64,000 nt of DNA from Chlorobiota bacterium (GTDB lineage: Bacteria; Bacteroidota; Ignavibacteria; OLB7): NCBI GenBank assembly GCA_016788565.1, contig JAEUSP010000115.1:1-64000 (forward strand). The letters run 5' to 3'. The notes under the pieces were generated by a model. That model was not told the DNA's origin. It ran no database searches and was given only the letters and a program-made list of their open reading frames with translations. Made by a program: the position numbers and the translations under genes. Positions within the stretch are counted from its first letter, which is position 1. The number at the start of each line of letters is the position of its first letter. Of this stretch, positions 51,201-61,800 are shown piece after piece.

Positions 51201-51557
51201 CTATTGATGGCCGACACGCGCCCAGACGTTACGCAGTTCTGTGGTGGCGATTCCATCGGCCTCCATCGCCCCGTACAGATGCTCCATTCCGCCGCCGCGC
51301 CAATCCTGTTTCCATTGCCGGATCACCTCTATTGTTGCCGAAAACAGCACAGATAAGGCGTGCTCAGAAAAACCCTCCGTGCTCATCAGCAGTGTGCGAA
51401 CGCGCCGCTTAATTGGCAGATGCCGAAGCGGCAACACTCTTGCCAGCCACAGCAGTTCTTCCCGCTCGATCTCTGTAAGAATCACAGTGATGGCCACAGC
51501 CGTAGCATTGCTGCCGGCAGTGTTCCCTTCTTGGTTGGTCGTAAGTCTGGTATCCAT
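51201..51557 (-). CDS. Small IS630-like helix-turn-helix protein
   Basis: The 118-aa product has a helical DNA-binding pattern. LTEIEREELLWLARVLPLRH, RVRTLLMSTEGFSEHALSVL and ATIEVIRQWKQDWRGGGMEH resemble the N-terminal HTH half of IS630-type transposases. No catalytic domain follows. It is the last in a run of minus-strand genes that starts at 63088. It may be a transposase remnant or a small regulator. The LuxR fusion at 47136 carries the same kind of domain. I infer DNA binding; no target is known. Confidence 0.5.
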   Translation of the reverse strand: MDTRLTTNQEGNTAGSNATAVAITVILTEIEREELLWLARVLPLRHLPIKRRVRTLLMSTEGFSEHALSVLFSATIEVIRQWKQDWRGGGMEHLYGAMEADGIATTELRNVWARVGHQ

Positions 51558-51774
51558 GCCGTGTGAGGAAGATTGTCTGGTATGGAAAGAAATTGAGTTC
51601 AGAAATTGAGACCGCCCAGATGCGGCGATATGTGAGGGAAAACGTGCCGTAGGCGATTTCCGGCAGTGCGAAAATCGCCTACGGTGTCACGTGATTTCCA
51701 CCACCCGCGCGCCCCCTGCAACGGAGCCGCAATCGGTGTTGATGCTGAGAAGATTGCGTTGCTCCAGCGATTGA

Positions 51775-52455
51775 TTATTGAGCCACCACCACCTGGCGCG
51801 CGCATCTCTCCCCGTTGCATTCAGCGACCAGCAGGTAGTTGCCGCTGGGCAGATCGCCGAACTCAACCGCAACGTCGTGTTCCCCGGCCGCAACCTCCCG
51901 CAGCGGCGGTAAGGCGCGAACAACCTGCCCCGATTCATCGGCAATCCACAGCCGCACTTGCTGGTGCTGTTGCCCCTGGTTCAGATGAAGTCTTATCCAA
52001 GCACGCCCCCCTTGCTGGCCAATCAGTGGGTTTGGATACACACCAGCAATGGCGAACCCTCCCTGCTTCTTCGTGATTGCCGCTGTGTTCGATTGCGCCT
52101 GTTGCTTGCCAATCACCAACTCACCCTCCACTTGCAAATTCTTCCCTTGCTCGGCTTGCACCGATGCAACGTAGATTGCTTCCCCCAAGGGTATCAGCAC
52201 TTGGTGCTGGATAACCACTCGCGATTCCGGCAGGCTCTGGCTTCCCGGATATTCCCCCGGCAACAGCGGTATCCAAGCCGCGCCGTTCCAACGCTCCCAG
52301 ATTCCTGATTCTTCCCACGTTCCGTTCCCAACGCTTCGGATATCCCCTTCGCGTAACTGCCCCATCGCGTCTTGGCTCCATACCACCATGAACGCCACCA
52401 CTACCAGCAGCCACCGCTTCCCTCTGCCGTGCTCTGTTTCTGCTTCTTGGTTCAT
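51775..52455 (-). CDS. Secreted protein with T9SS sorting domain
   Basis: The 226-aa product has a hydrophobic N-terminal signal (LLVVVAFMVVWSQDAMGQ). A middle part, REGDIRSVGNGTWEESGIWE, looks like the edge of a G8-like or secreted beta-solenoid domain. The last ~85 residues (IAGVYPNPLIGQQGGRAWIRL ... LPSGNYLLV) form a T9SS type A sorting domain. It lies 78 bases beyond the stop of the 52534 gene and 217 bases before the small HTH gene, all on the minus strand. Confidence 0.8.
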   Translation of the reverse strand: MNQEAETEHGRGKRWLLVVVAFMVVWSQDAMGQLREGDIRSVGNGTWEESGIWERWNGAAWIPLLPGEYPGSQSLPESRVVIQHQVLIPLGEAIYVASVQAEQGKNLQVEGELVIGKQQAQSNTAAITKKQGGFAIAGVYPNPLIGQQGGRAWIRLHLNQGQQHQQVRLWIADESGQVVRALPPLREVAAGEHDVAVEFGDLPSGNYLLVAECNGERCARQVVVAQ

Positions 52456-52533
52456 TGTTGGCTCCTGATTGCTCTTCGCTCAATCATTGTTTCCCCGTAC
52501 TCAGTTGAAACTCAGTTGCGCCCGTCCACCGCA

Positions 52534-53295
52534 TTAGTTGCGGATGTAGAGGTGGATGAACGCATCGGCCCCGGCATCCCCGGATAGATGCACCACCACC
52601 GCGTCAGTCCCCGCGTTGAACGACGTCACCGTGGCGATGATGCCGTCTGCGTCGTCGTCCTCCAAGCTCACTTGGATTTTCGAGGCCGCCGTCACATCAA
52701 ACGTTCCATCCACTCCCGCCAAGTTGAAGGTGAAATCTTGCCCACCCCCCGTTGTTGCTTTGCGGAACCCTTGCGGGATACCTAAGGCCGTTGCATCCAC
52801 AGCAATTGTGGTGTTCCCCGCGTTGTTGGTGATGGTGATCCCGGTGCCCCCCAGCAAGTCCACCGCTGTCGGGTCGCTGCTGCCACCAACGCCACGCAAA
52901 ATCTGGTTTGCCCCCAACGACACCGCTTGGATTGGGCTAGTCCCGTTGCCGATCAGCACCGCGCCGTCGGTGAAACTGCTTCCGCCGGTTCCGCCGTTGG
53001 TGATGTTCAGCACGTTCGAGACGAAGTTGTTGCTGGAAAGGTCAATCGTTCCTTTGGTGACGGTGAAGGGGGAAGCGGTGTTCGTCGTCAGGAACACCCG
53101 TCCGGTTCCGTCATACTGCGGGAAACGGAGTTCTTGGTTGCCAGTCAGTCCGGTGCTGGTCATGCTGGTCCGGAAACCGCTGTTGGTGATCCGGAACTCG
53201 CTGGATGTCACTTGCGCAGTCAGTGTGGCACTGGCAAGAATACCGATGGTTGCCGCAGATGCGACGGCCGTAGCAAGGCGTGTGATCGTCTTCAT
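52534..53295 (-). CDS. Secreted tail-fibre-like beta-rich protein
   Basis: The product is 253 aa from the ATG at 53295, with a strong AGGAGGT site 8 bases upstream. A signal peptide ends TLTAQ. The glycine/threonine-rich body (SNVLNITNGGTGGSSFTDGA, VLIGNGTSPIQAVS) resembles phage tail-fibre-like or Bacteroidota surface proteins. It lacks a recognisable T9SS sorting domain. An antisense frame over this gene is a shadow. It belongs to the surface-protein run starting at 63088. Confidence 0.7.
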   Translation of the reverse strand: MKTITRLATAVASAATIGILASATLTAQVTSSEFRITNSGFRTSMTSTGLTGNQELRFPQYDGTGRVFLTTNTASPFTVTKGTIDLSSNNFVSNVLNITNGGTGGSSFTDGAVLIGNGTSPIQAVSLGANQILRGVGGSSDPTAVDLLGGTGITITNNAGNTTIAVDATALGIPQGFRKATTGGGQDFTFNLAGVDGTFDVTAASKIQVSLEDDDADGIIATVTSFNAGTDAVVVHLSGDAGADAFIHLYIRN

Positions 53296-53560
53296 GGTCT
53301 GGTACCTCCTGGGCTGCCTTCCAATTCCCCGCCACTCGGCAATGGAATGGTTGGCATCATATTGATTTGTGATTTTGGTTGCTTGTTTTTCGGGGCAATT
53401 ATTTGCCAACGGGCATGGCTCCGCCCGTCCAGCAGTGCAGTGACTTGCGCACAGATCACTGCCAGAGAGGAGCCTTTGGTTGATTCGTTTTCAAGGAAAC
53501 ATTTCCGTTCGTCCCTTCTCCTCGCCCCTCACTCTCCACCATTCCCTACTCACTCTTTCT

Positions 53561-53587
53561 CATTCGGCATTCGGCATTCGGCATTTC
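53561..53587. repeat. heptameric tandem array, CATTCGG units
   Basis: Three full CATTCGG heptamers and one CATTTCT end just before the stop of the 53590 gene. Confidence 0.8.
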
Positions 53588-53589
53588 TC

Positions 53590-54354
53590 TCACGGATTAA
53601 TCACGATGTAATCCAGCGAGGCCCCAACGTTCGGATAGGGGGATGAAAAATGAACATCGAAGCCACTGCCGGGATTTTTGGTTGTTGTTGTCGAGACGAT
53701 CCCCGGCGCAACGGGGTCGGTGATGGAAACAACAACAACGGCCCCAGCATTTAGCCCCGGAAAGGAGATGGAAAGGTCGGTTGTGTTCAGCGGAATTGGG
53801 ATGCTTCCGGCGAATTTCCCGTTGCCAGCCCCGCTTAATTGGTTGGCGATCACCAGCCCCGTTCCTGTAGGCTGAAGCACCGAGCCATTTCCAACATTTA
53901 GCGTCTGCCCAGTGTTCGTTCCGGCCCCAATCTGATTGAACCCAATCACCGACAACTTGCTCAGGAACGGAACCCAGTTCGGAGCCAAAGGAGTCCCCGC
54001 GTTGTATTCAAATTGGTTGGCGGTTTTGTTATAAATCAGCAGCGTGGTTGCCGGGTGATAAATGGCATCCCGCTGGGGTTGGGTAAGCCGCGGAATCAGC
54101 AAGCCCGCTTGCGTAGTGGTCATATCCAGCAAGGCCGAAATATCTGGCATGGTAGTCCCCATGCCGACGTTGCCGTAGATGTCGGTCGTTGGCGCAGTGT
54201 GACTTCCGGGAGTAGGTTGGCTTTTGGCTACCGACAGCAACGCCAGTAGCAGCACCAGCAGCAGCGATAGCTGAAGCAACAACGGAAGCAGTGGCTGAAT
54301 CCGTGACTGAGTCCGTGGCCATCTGAGCAGAAATCGGGATCGCATAGTGTGCAA
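53590..54354 (-). CDS. Secreted tail-fibre-like protein
   Basis: The 254-aa product begins with a long hydrophobic signal region (LLPLLLQLSLLLVLLLALLS). It is followed by DIYGNVGMGTTMPDISALLD and TTQAGLLIPRLTQPQRDAIY, both common in secreted Bacteroidota proteins with head-like repeats. The C-terminus (VGASLDYIVINP) is not a T9SS sorting domain. It starts 67 bases after the 1469-aa protein's stop and is probably cotranscribed with it. Confidence 0.75.
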   Translation of the reverse strand: MHTMRSRFLLRWPRTQSRIQPLLPLLLQLSLLLVLLLALLSVAKSQPTPGSHTAPTTDIYGNVGMGTTMPDISALLDMTTTQAGLLIPRLTQPQRDAIYHPATTLLIYNKTANQFEYNAGTPLAPNWVPFLSKLSVIGFNQIGAGTNTGQTLNVGNGSVLQPTGTGLVIANQLSGAGNGKFAGSIPIPLNTTDLSISFPGLNAGAVVVVSITDPVAPGIVSTTTTKNPGSGFDVHFSSPYPNVGASLDYIVINP

Positions 54355-54421
54355 GGTTCAGGATTAGGTTTTCGATAGAAATTGCGCTCGGTATTTATCC
54401 AGAATTTGTTAATCGAATGCG

Positions 54422-57400
54422 TTATTTAATTTTTGAAATGTACTCTTGCAGCTTTTTTATCCGTTCTTGCTGGGAAGCTATTTTTTTTGCGAGCCGAGCG
54501 GCTTGGTAGCGAAGAACGCGGTTGTTCATCTTTACGAAGTTTTCAAAAAAGACGGTGATCTTTTTTTGTTTTGCTCCGTCCAGTGTTGGGTCTGGCTCAA
54601 CAGTTTCCCAGTCAACATTTTCGGCAGCGCGCGCCACCACGTAGCTGGTGTCGAACATTCCGGCATCGCGCATTGCATGGCCGGGTACGGAAGAAGAAAT
54701 CAGGTAATCGCCGGGGCGGATATTTCCGCCCAAATTTGTCACCCACATCTCACCATTTCCCACTGCCATCACAAGGCTTGGATTGTTTGTGTTTGAAACC
54801 TGCTCCGGTTCGCGGATAGATAAATACGCGCCCAACACGGCTGGGTCGTTGGCAATGCTGGTGGGGGCAATCCCGTAAATAATTTCGGATGATGGCAACC
54901 CTTTCGCGTGCTGGTTATTCCCCGTCATGCTAACCAGTGTTCCTTTTTCAATCGGCTTGTTAGCAATAGCGTAATGGCTTCCGGTAAATGCGTTGTAGCT
55001 CACGGTTCCGCTGGCCACGGTGATATCACCCACACTGGCTCCACTTCGGAAAAACTCCATCAACACGCCGTCGCTTCCGGTACGATTTACGGCAATCGCC
55101 CGCGCTCCTGATTCGACCACTGATAAACGTGTTGCCGGGGTTGTTGTGCCAACTCCAACCGTTCCTCCAGTAAAAATTCCGTCGTAATTATTTTGCCCAT
55201 TGGCCGCTGTCACGTTGATGCCGATATTACTCTCAGTTGTTCCCGCGCTCCCATCATCCCACGCCCCTGTTGATTGAATATCCAACGCAATTTTATCAAT
55301 GCTTGCGGTGGTTGTGGTTGCGGAATTATCCACACGTGAGGCGGTGAAGGCAGCGGTTTTTACTCCAGTTCCCGCAACATCCAGCGTCCATGATGGATTT
55401 GTCACTCCAATTCCCACTTCCCCATTTTCGGAAATTCGCATCCGTTCGTTTGCACCGCTTGCGCCAGTAAAAAATTGGATTGGTTGTGCTGTGGCGTTTG
55501 TGGTTGCCAGCACCAACGGCCCTGCCGTAGTGGTTCCTAAAAAATTCCCAGTAGTGCCATTCCACGGCGTGCCGGTAAAAATAACGCGACTGTTTGTGGT
55601 GATATTTCCACCAAGAAATTGCGCGGCGATATTGGTTGCTCCGCCGGAGACATCAGACTGGAAGCCGATGTTGCGTGCTGAGGTTCCGTTCCAAGTGCCA
55701 GTGGAGGTAATATCCAGTCCAATTTTTATGAGGCCATCTGCCGTTGAGGTTGCCGTGTTCTGAAGTCGCGTTGCGGTGAATGATGCTGTTTTTGCTCCCG
55801 ATTGCGTGTTCAGCAAAAGCCAATCTTGAGTTGGCGTTGTGGTGTGGGTGTGCCCCACGCCAACCCGCCCCGCCACAAATAAGGCAGGATAATTGATTGA
55901 AGCACCCGAGGTCGCCACATTTAGGCCGATATTTATTGCGCTGGTTCCATTCCACGTTCCCGTGGATTGTAGATCGAGCGCGGTTTTCGTGACGCTGTTG
56001 GTTCCCGATGTTGCGGTGGTTTGTACACGCATTGCGGTTGCATCATTCGTGATTGCACCGCTGCTGGCTACGTCCAGCGGCCACGATGGCGCGGTAATTC
56101 CAATTCCGATTTCCCCGGATGCAGAAACCCGCATCCGCTCGGTTGAACCGTTGTTGCCAGTGAAAAAAAGAATTGGCTGGGCGGTTGCTGAAGTTGTGGA
56201 AAATGCGATTCCGTTGGATCCGCTGCTTCCCAAATAATTTCCTGATGTCCCGTTCCAAGCGATTCCGGTACAATTAATCTGCTGCTCACTTTGCAACGGC
56301 GCGCCCAAGAAACGTGCGGCGATATTGGTTGTGCCACCGCTCACCGTGCTCCGAAGCCCGATATTCGTGCTGGTTGCGCCATCCCATTGCCCGGTCGAAA
56401 GAATTTCCAGACCGCGTTTGATAACCGAAGCGGTTCCAGAAGTAGCGGTGGCATTTATTCTGATACCAATAGCGGTGTCGTGTTGGGTAACTATGGCTCC
56501 GGTGCTGGTAATTCGCATCCGCTCGGTTGCATTTGTTGCCAGCACAAACGGTTCCGTATTTCCAGCAGTTGTTCCAATAAATTGGCCGCCTACACCGCCG
56601 GAAGAAATTGCGTTCCCAGAAAGCCCCCACGCGCCATTATTTGCAACTTCACTTGCCGATTGCCACGTAAGCGAACCTGTGCCGGAAAGGTCTCGCAAAA
56701 TATAATCGCTTCCACCAGTGCCTAACGCTGCTGGTAGGGTGTAGTTAATATCTGCTGTTTGAGTCTGGGCACGGAATGAAGTGAAGTGTGTTCCGGTGTA
56801 GGTTTTACTGGTGTTGGGTTCGGCAAGCACCAGCTCACGTGCGTTTCCATCAACGTTGCCAAGCACAAGGTTAACATCAGTAAATACCGCCATTGTTGGG
56901 ATAGGAATCCGAAATCCCAAGCTATTGGAGTTCGTGTAGGGCTGAATGACAACATCGCGTGTTGTTGTGCTGCCATTAAACCCGAATGTTCCTTTCTGCC
57001 GTATTGATAACGCCCGCCCGCCGGGGATTGCAGAGTAATGCGGGAGGAAGGTGTTTGCGCGAACTGATAAGTAGGCTAATTGCTCAGAAAAAGAATTTCC
57101 AAACCCGCCAGAAATCGTTGGATATTCGGGATTGTATTTAATAATATTTGCCGCTCCGCCACCAATAAACCCTGCACTATAGCCGATTGGAGTAGGCATA
57201 GGCGGGACAGCAGCCTGATCAATTTTATTGTCATGGCCGCCTCGAATAGTCATATAGAATCGGATGCTATCGTTAGATGCTCCTAAAAAACTATTTCTTG
57301 CACCGCCAAACAGTACCCCTCCATTATTAGTAATGGTATATGTCTCATGTTCCATACCACCGCCAATAAACACGGAGTTGCTTTTATTTGTGAAAGTAGC

Positions 57401-58831
57401 ACGCCCATAAATTCTGTGATTATATCCACCAGCAATTACGGAATTACTTAGATCATACATAAGAGATGTTCTTCCACTCAGGATTCCGCACCGATTAAAA
57501 TTAGCCGCATTATGGCCTAGAAGATGCCCCTGCCCGCCACCAATAATTCCGCCCGGCACATACCCCACCCCATTCGTGAGTCCTCCCATTATTGTTGAGC
57601 CGATTGTTGAATCTTCTTCTACAACGTTCCCTTCTCCACCCATAATTACTGCATCAGCAACGCGACTAACCATTGTATGGGCGCGCCCGCCAGAGATTGC
57701 TGAGAAATTTGTAGGGCCGCCGGAACTAAGGCCATACATCAAATTCCCTCCACCCCCTCCTGTTCTCATTGTGGTTCCGGAAACGGCCCCACCGCCAGCA
57801 ATAACATTACCGCGCCCGCCTGAACTTGAGTTCGAGTAATCAATATAATTTCCTGCATAAATGTCATTTTGATCGCCACTGTACATCCCAGCTAAGATAT
57901 TCGGGCTGCTGTGGAAATGCTCATAAATCACCACGTGGAAATTATTTGCCCGCAAATTCATGCGGCAATTATCGTTGTTGCAATCAGTGGTTCCAAGGAA
58001 GTTTGTGCTGCCGATAGTTCCAGTATTTCCGGTGATTTTCCAGGCACTATCGGAAGATGGGAGCGATGCGGGTGAGGTCCACGACATCACGCCTGATGAC
58101 GCGGCCGTGATCGGGTAGGTTGCCGCCGGAAGCGCGGTGGGGAGTGTGTAGAGAATATCGGAGGATTGAATGCCAGCCTGCAACGCCGTGTAGTTCGTTC
58201 CACTGCCGCTTGGTTCGGCCAACCGAAATTCCGATGCTGTGCCGGAGTTGGAAAGGAGTGCATTCCCCCTTACCTCCATTTTTTGCGAAGCAGCTGCGCC
58301 CCCAAGCCCAATTCCCACATCCCCGGCCGCGCTGATGGTTGCTTGGTCGGTGTTGTTGGTTAGCCACCGCATTGGCTGGGCCGATACCGTTGCCAGCATC
58401 AACGCTTTGGCGTTGGTGGTTCCCAAAAAAGATTCCCCGCTGCCAGTGCCGGCCGCAGCGATGCTGTTTCCAGAAAGAGACCAGACGTTATGAAGCTGCC
58501 AAGATGGGACCCCGCTATTCATTGTCAGCCACTCCCCGTCGTTGCTTGCAGGAATCCACACGCCGTTGCTTTGCGCGCCGTTTTTATCAAAACAGAACAG
58601 GGTTCCGCTTTGGGGGATGTTCGTGGTTGGGAAGGCAATGGTATATCTGGACGCTGCCCCAGAAAGGGTGTTCAACGTCAGTTTGTTGGGCGAGCTTGGC
58701 GTGGAAGGGTCTTGAAAAACAATTCGTGGCGTGGCAACCTGTGCCGTGGCCTCCATCCCCGATAGAAGAAGAAGGAAAACCAAAGCCGTGCCGACACAGC
58801 AGAATGGTAGAACGATTGTAGGTTTGTTCAT
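54422..58831 (-). CDS. Large fibre-like surface protein, paralogue 1
   Basis: The 1469-aa product has a signal peptide ending LLLSGMEATAQ. After an N-terminal part, residues ~330-620 are Gly-rich repeats (GGGRNSFLG, MGGLTNGVG) resembling YadA-type or tail-spike beta-roll heads. Residues ~700-1260 contain several repeats of roughly 110-130 residues, each with KTA.FTA.R..N.AT and STGTWNGTSA motifs. The C-terminal part carries PGDYLISSSVPGHAM, also found in phage-tail-like surface proteins, and ends in a coiled coil (AKKIASQQERIKKLQEYISK). No T9SS domain is seen. It is probably a secreted trimeric or fibrous protein. Its start lies 45 bases after the stop of the 1403-aa paralogue. Confidence 0.82.
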   Translation of the reverse strand: MNKPTIVLPFCCVGTALVFLLLLSGMEATAQVATPRIVFQDPSTPSSPNKLTLNTLSGAASRYTIAFPTTNIPQSGTLFCFDKNGAQSNGVWIPASNDGEWLTMNSGVPSWQLHNVWSLSGNSIAAAGTGSGESFLGTTNAKALMLATVSAQPMRWLTNNTDQATISAAGDVGIGLGGAAASQKMEVRGNALLSNSGTASEFRLAEPSGSGTNYTALQAGIQSSDILYTLPTALPAATYPITAASSGVMSWTSPASLPSSDSAWKITGNTGTIGSTNFLGTTDCNNDNCRMNLRANNFHVVIYEHFHSSPNILAGMYSGDQNDIYAGNYIDYSNSSSGGRGNVIAGGGAVSGTTMRTGGGGGNLMYGLSSGGPTNFSAISGGRAHTMVSRVADAVIMGGEGNVVEEDSTIGSTIMGGLTNGVGYVPGGIIGGGQGHLLGHNAANFNRCGILSGRTSLMYDLSNSVIAGGYNHRIYGRATFTNKSNSVFIGGGMEHETYTITNNGGVLFGGARNSFLGASNDSIRFYMTIRGGHDNKIDQAAVPPMPTPIGYSAGFIGGGAANIIKYNPEYPTISGGFGNSFSEQLAYLSVRANTFLPHYSAIPGGRALSIRQKGTFGFNGSTTTRDVVIQPYTNSNSLGFRIPIPTMAVFTDVNLVLGNVDGNARELVLAEPNTSKTYTGTHFTSFRAQTQTADINYTLPAALGTGGSDYILRDLSGTGSLTWQSASEVANNGAWGLSGNAISSGGVGGQFIGTTAGNTEPFVLATNATERMRITSTGAIVTQHDTAIGIRINATATSGTASVIKRGLEILSTGQWDGATSTNIGLRSTVSGGTTNIAARFLGAPLQSEQQINCTGIAWNGTSGNYLGSSGSNGIAFSTTSATAQPILFFTGNNGSTERMRVSASGEIGIGITAPSWPLDVASSGAITNDATAMRVQTTATSGTNSVTKTALDLQSTGTWNGTSAINIGLNVATSGASINYPALFVAGRVGVGHTHTTTPTQDWLLLNTQSGAKTASFTATRLQNTATSTADGLIKIGLDITSTGTWNGTSARNIGFQSDVSGGATNIAAQFLGGNITTNSRVIFTGTPWNGTTGNFLGTTTAGPLVLATTNATAQPIQFFTGASGANERMRISENGEVGIGVTNPSWTLDVAGTGVKTAAFTASRVDNSATTTTASIDKIALDIQSTGAWDDGSAGTTESNIGINVTAANGQNNYDGIFTGGTVGVGTTTPATRLSVVESGARAIAVNRTGSDGVLMEFFRSGASVGDITVASGTVSYNAFTGSHYAIANKPIEKGTLVSMTGNNQHAKGLPSSEIIYGIAPTSIANDPAVLGAYLSIREPEQVSNTNNPSLVMAVGNGEMWVTNLGGNIRPGDYLISSSVPGHAMRDAGMFDTSYVVARAAENVDWETVEPDPTLDGAKQKKITVFFENFVKMNNRVLRYQAARLAKKIASQQERIKKLQEYISKIK

Positions 58832-58876
58832 AGCAAGGACCCAAGAAGTAGCGTTGATGAAGGATTCCGTTGGAGA

Positions 58877-61800
58877 TTAATTCTGGATGCCGCCAGTTGT
58901 TGGCGGACGCTCCTCATCCTTCTTGCCATGAATAAATTTTTCTAGGGCTTCAAGCTGCTTTTGCTGTTCTTGAAGCTGTTGTTCTAATGCCCGTAAATAC
59001 TCAGCCGAAACACCATTGATTTTGGTGAAACTGCCAAAGAAGACCGAGATTTTCCGGCGTTTTGCTCCGTCGTAGCTGGGGTCGGGTTGCACGGTGGACC
59101 AATCCACCGATTCGGCTGCGCGGGCCACCACGTAGCTGGTGTCGAACAATCCGTTGTCGCGCATGGCGCATCCGTACAGCGAGGAAGAGATCAGATAATC
59201 CCCCGCCCGAATTGCTCCCCCCTGATCGCTGACCCAAAGCTCCCCATTGCCAACCGCCATCACCAAGTGTGGGTTCCGTTCGTCGTGTGGTTGCTTCGGT
59301 TCGCGCAGTGTGAGGTAGGCCCCGATCACGCTTGGGTCGTTTGCTTGCTGCGTTGGCGCGATGCCGTAGATAATCTCCGATGAAGGAAGCCCCGGGGATT
59401 GCTTGTTTGCGCCAGTCATCTTCACCAGTGTTCCTTTTTCCATTGCCTGGTCGCTCCAGGCGTAATGGCTTCCGGTGAAGGCGTTGTAGCTGACGGTTCC
59501 GCTGGCAACGGCGATATCCCCAACGCTGGTTCCATCGCGGAAGAACTCCACCAGCACACCGTCGTTGGTGGTGCGGTCGGCAGCAATCACCCGCGCTCCC
59601 GATTGCTCCACCGTCAGGCGGGTCGCCGGGGCTGTGGTTCCGATGCCAACATTCCCACCGGTAAACAGCGCGGCATAATTATTCTGCCCCCCCGACACGT
59701 TCACGTTCAGCCCGATTGCATTTTCGGTGGTGACTCCGCTGCCGTCGCTCCAGGTTCCGCTGGTCTGGATATCCAAACCGATTTTGTTGATGTTTCCCGT
59801 TGTGCTGTTGGTGGCGGTGTTCTGAACACGCCCTGCGGTGAACGCAGCTGTTTTGGCTCCGCTGGCAGCAACATCCAATGGCCATGACGGAGCAGAGTTT
59901 CCGATGCCAACATTCCCCGCCCCGCTGATCCGCATCCGCTCGTTGGCTCCGTTCGCTCCGGTGTAAAACCGGATGTCCTGCGGCGTAGCGTTGATTGTGG
60001 CCAGCACCAGCGGTTGAGTGGTGCTGGTTCCCACAAAGGAACCAGTTGTGCCGTTCCATGCGGTTCCGGTTAGATGCAGGCTGTTGTCGGTCTCCACGCG
60101 ACCGCCCAGAAATTGAGCCGCGATATTTGCCGTTCCGCCACTGACATCCACCCGTAGGCCGATGTTCTGCGCTCCGGCCCCGCTCCATGTTCCGCTCCCT
60201 TCAATATCCAACCCAATTTTGGTGAGGCTGGCAGTGGTGGAGGTCGTCGTGTTCTCGATAGAGGTTGCGGTGAAGTTTGCACTTTTGGCTCCGTCAGCAA
60301 CAACGGTAAGCGGGGCGTTTGGAGCGGTGGTTCCAATGCCAACATTTCCGCCGTTGAAAAGCGCGGCATAGTTGGTGCGCCCGCCGGTTGCGTTCACGTT
60401 CAGCCCAACGTTGGCGGCGTTAGTTCCATCCCACGTCCCTGTTGATTGAATATCAAGCCCGGTTTTTGTGATGGATGCTGTGGATGATGTGGACGTGTTC
60501 TGAACACGAGACGCAGTGAAGGCTGCGGTTTTGGCTCCGGCGGCAGAAACATCCAACGGCCATGATGGCGCAGGATTTCCGATGCCGACATTTCCGGCTC
60601 CGGTGATTCTCATCCGCTCGTTCGCGCCGCTTGCCCCGGTGAAAAACAGGATATCCTGGGCCGCAGCGTTGGTGGTGGCAATCACAAAAGGCTGCGTGGT
60701 GGCTGTGCCGATGTAGGCTCCGGTGGTTCCGTTCCATGGAGTTCCGGTCAGCAGGATGCTGTTGTCGGTTTCCACGCGCCCACCCAGAAATTGGGCTGCG
60801 ATGTTGGCCGCCCCGCCAGTTGCCTGCACCGACAAACCGATATTCTGGGAACCGCTTCCGGTCCACGAACCGGTGGAGACCAGATCAACACCAATTTTTG
60901 TTTGGCCAGCGGTGCTGGAAGTTGCGGTGTTATTAATCTGGAAACCGGTGTACGATGCTGTTTGCCCGCCGGAGTGTGTGGTCTGGAAATTTCCACGATT
61001 GGTGATCCGCAGGCGTTCGGTTCCGCTGGTGGCCAGCACCAATGGCTGTGTGTTGCCGGAAGGAGTTCCCAAGTATTGCCCACCAACTCCGCCGGTGGTG
61101 ATGTTATTGCCGGTCAAGCTCCAAAAATTATTCCCCACAAGCGAAGCGATGGGCTGCCAGGAGAGCGATCCGGTTCCGGATGCGTCGGCCAGAACGTAAT
61201 TGCTGCTGCCGCTCCCCAACGCTGCCGGAAGTGTGTAGGTGATGTTGGCCGTTTGAGCTTGGGCTTTGAAGCTGGTAAAAAATGCGTCGTCGTAGTAGCG
61301 GGCCGAAAGACCACTATTGGGGGCAGTGAAGTAGAACGCACGGGCCTGCCCATCCACATTGCCCAGGACCATATCTACGTTGCCGAAATAGGCATACGGG
61401 TTTGCAAACCGCCCGGTGGTGGGAAGCACCGTTTGCGCGCCGGTGGTGTCGCCATTGAACCCGAAGCTGTTGTCGGTTTGGATAGTAAGATTTCTTCCGC
61501 CGGGAATCGCCGAATAATCGCTGGTGATGATGTTGGTAAATCCGCCAGAAATTGTTGAGTAATTTCCTTCGATTCGATTTTTTTCTCCACCGCCAATCAC
61601 CCCACCCGTCACCGTTGTCGAAACCGTTTGGATAAGATTATCAAACCCACCGGTAATTGCGCCGAAGTACGTGTTTGCAAGGCGATTGCGCCGCCCGCCG
61701 CCAATCACCCCTGCGGAATCGTTTCCGGTAATCCGGTTGCCAAGCCCCGCGCCGATAAAGGAGAATTTAGGGTTGCCGGTTCCATCGCTGATAATTTGGT

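Noticed and set aside
52556-53365. 269-codon plus-strand frame over the 52534 gene
   Set aside because: Antisense shadow; the minus-strand gene has a signal peptide and a strong AGGAGGT site.
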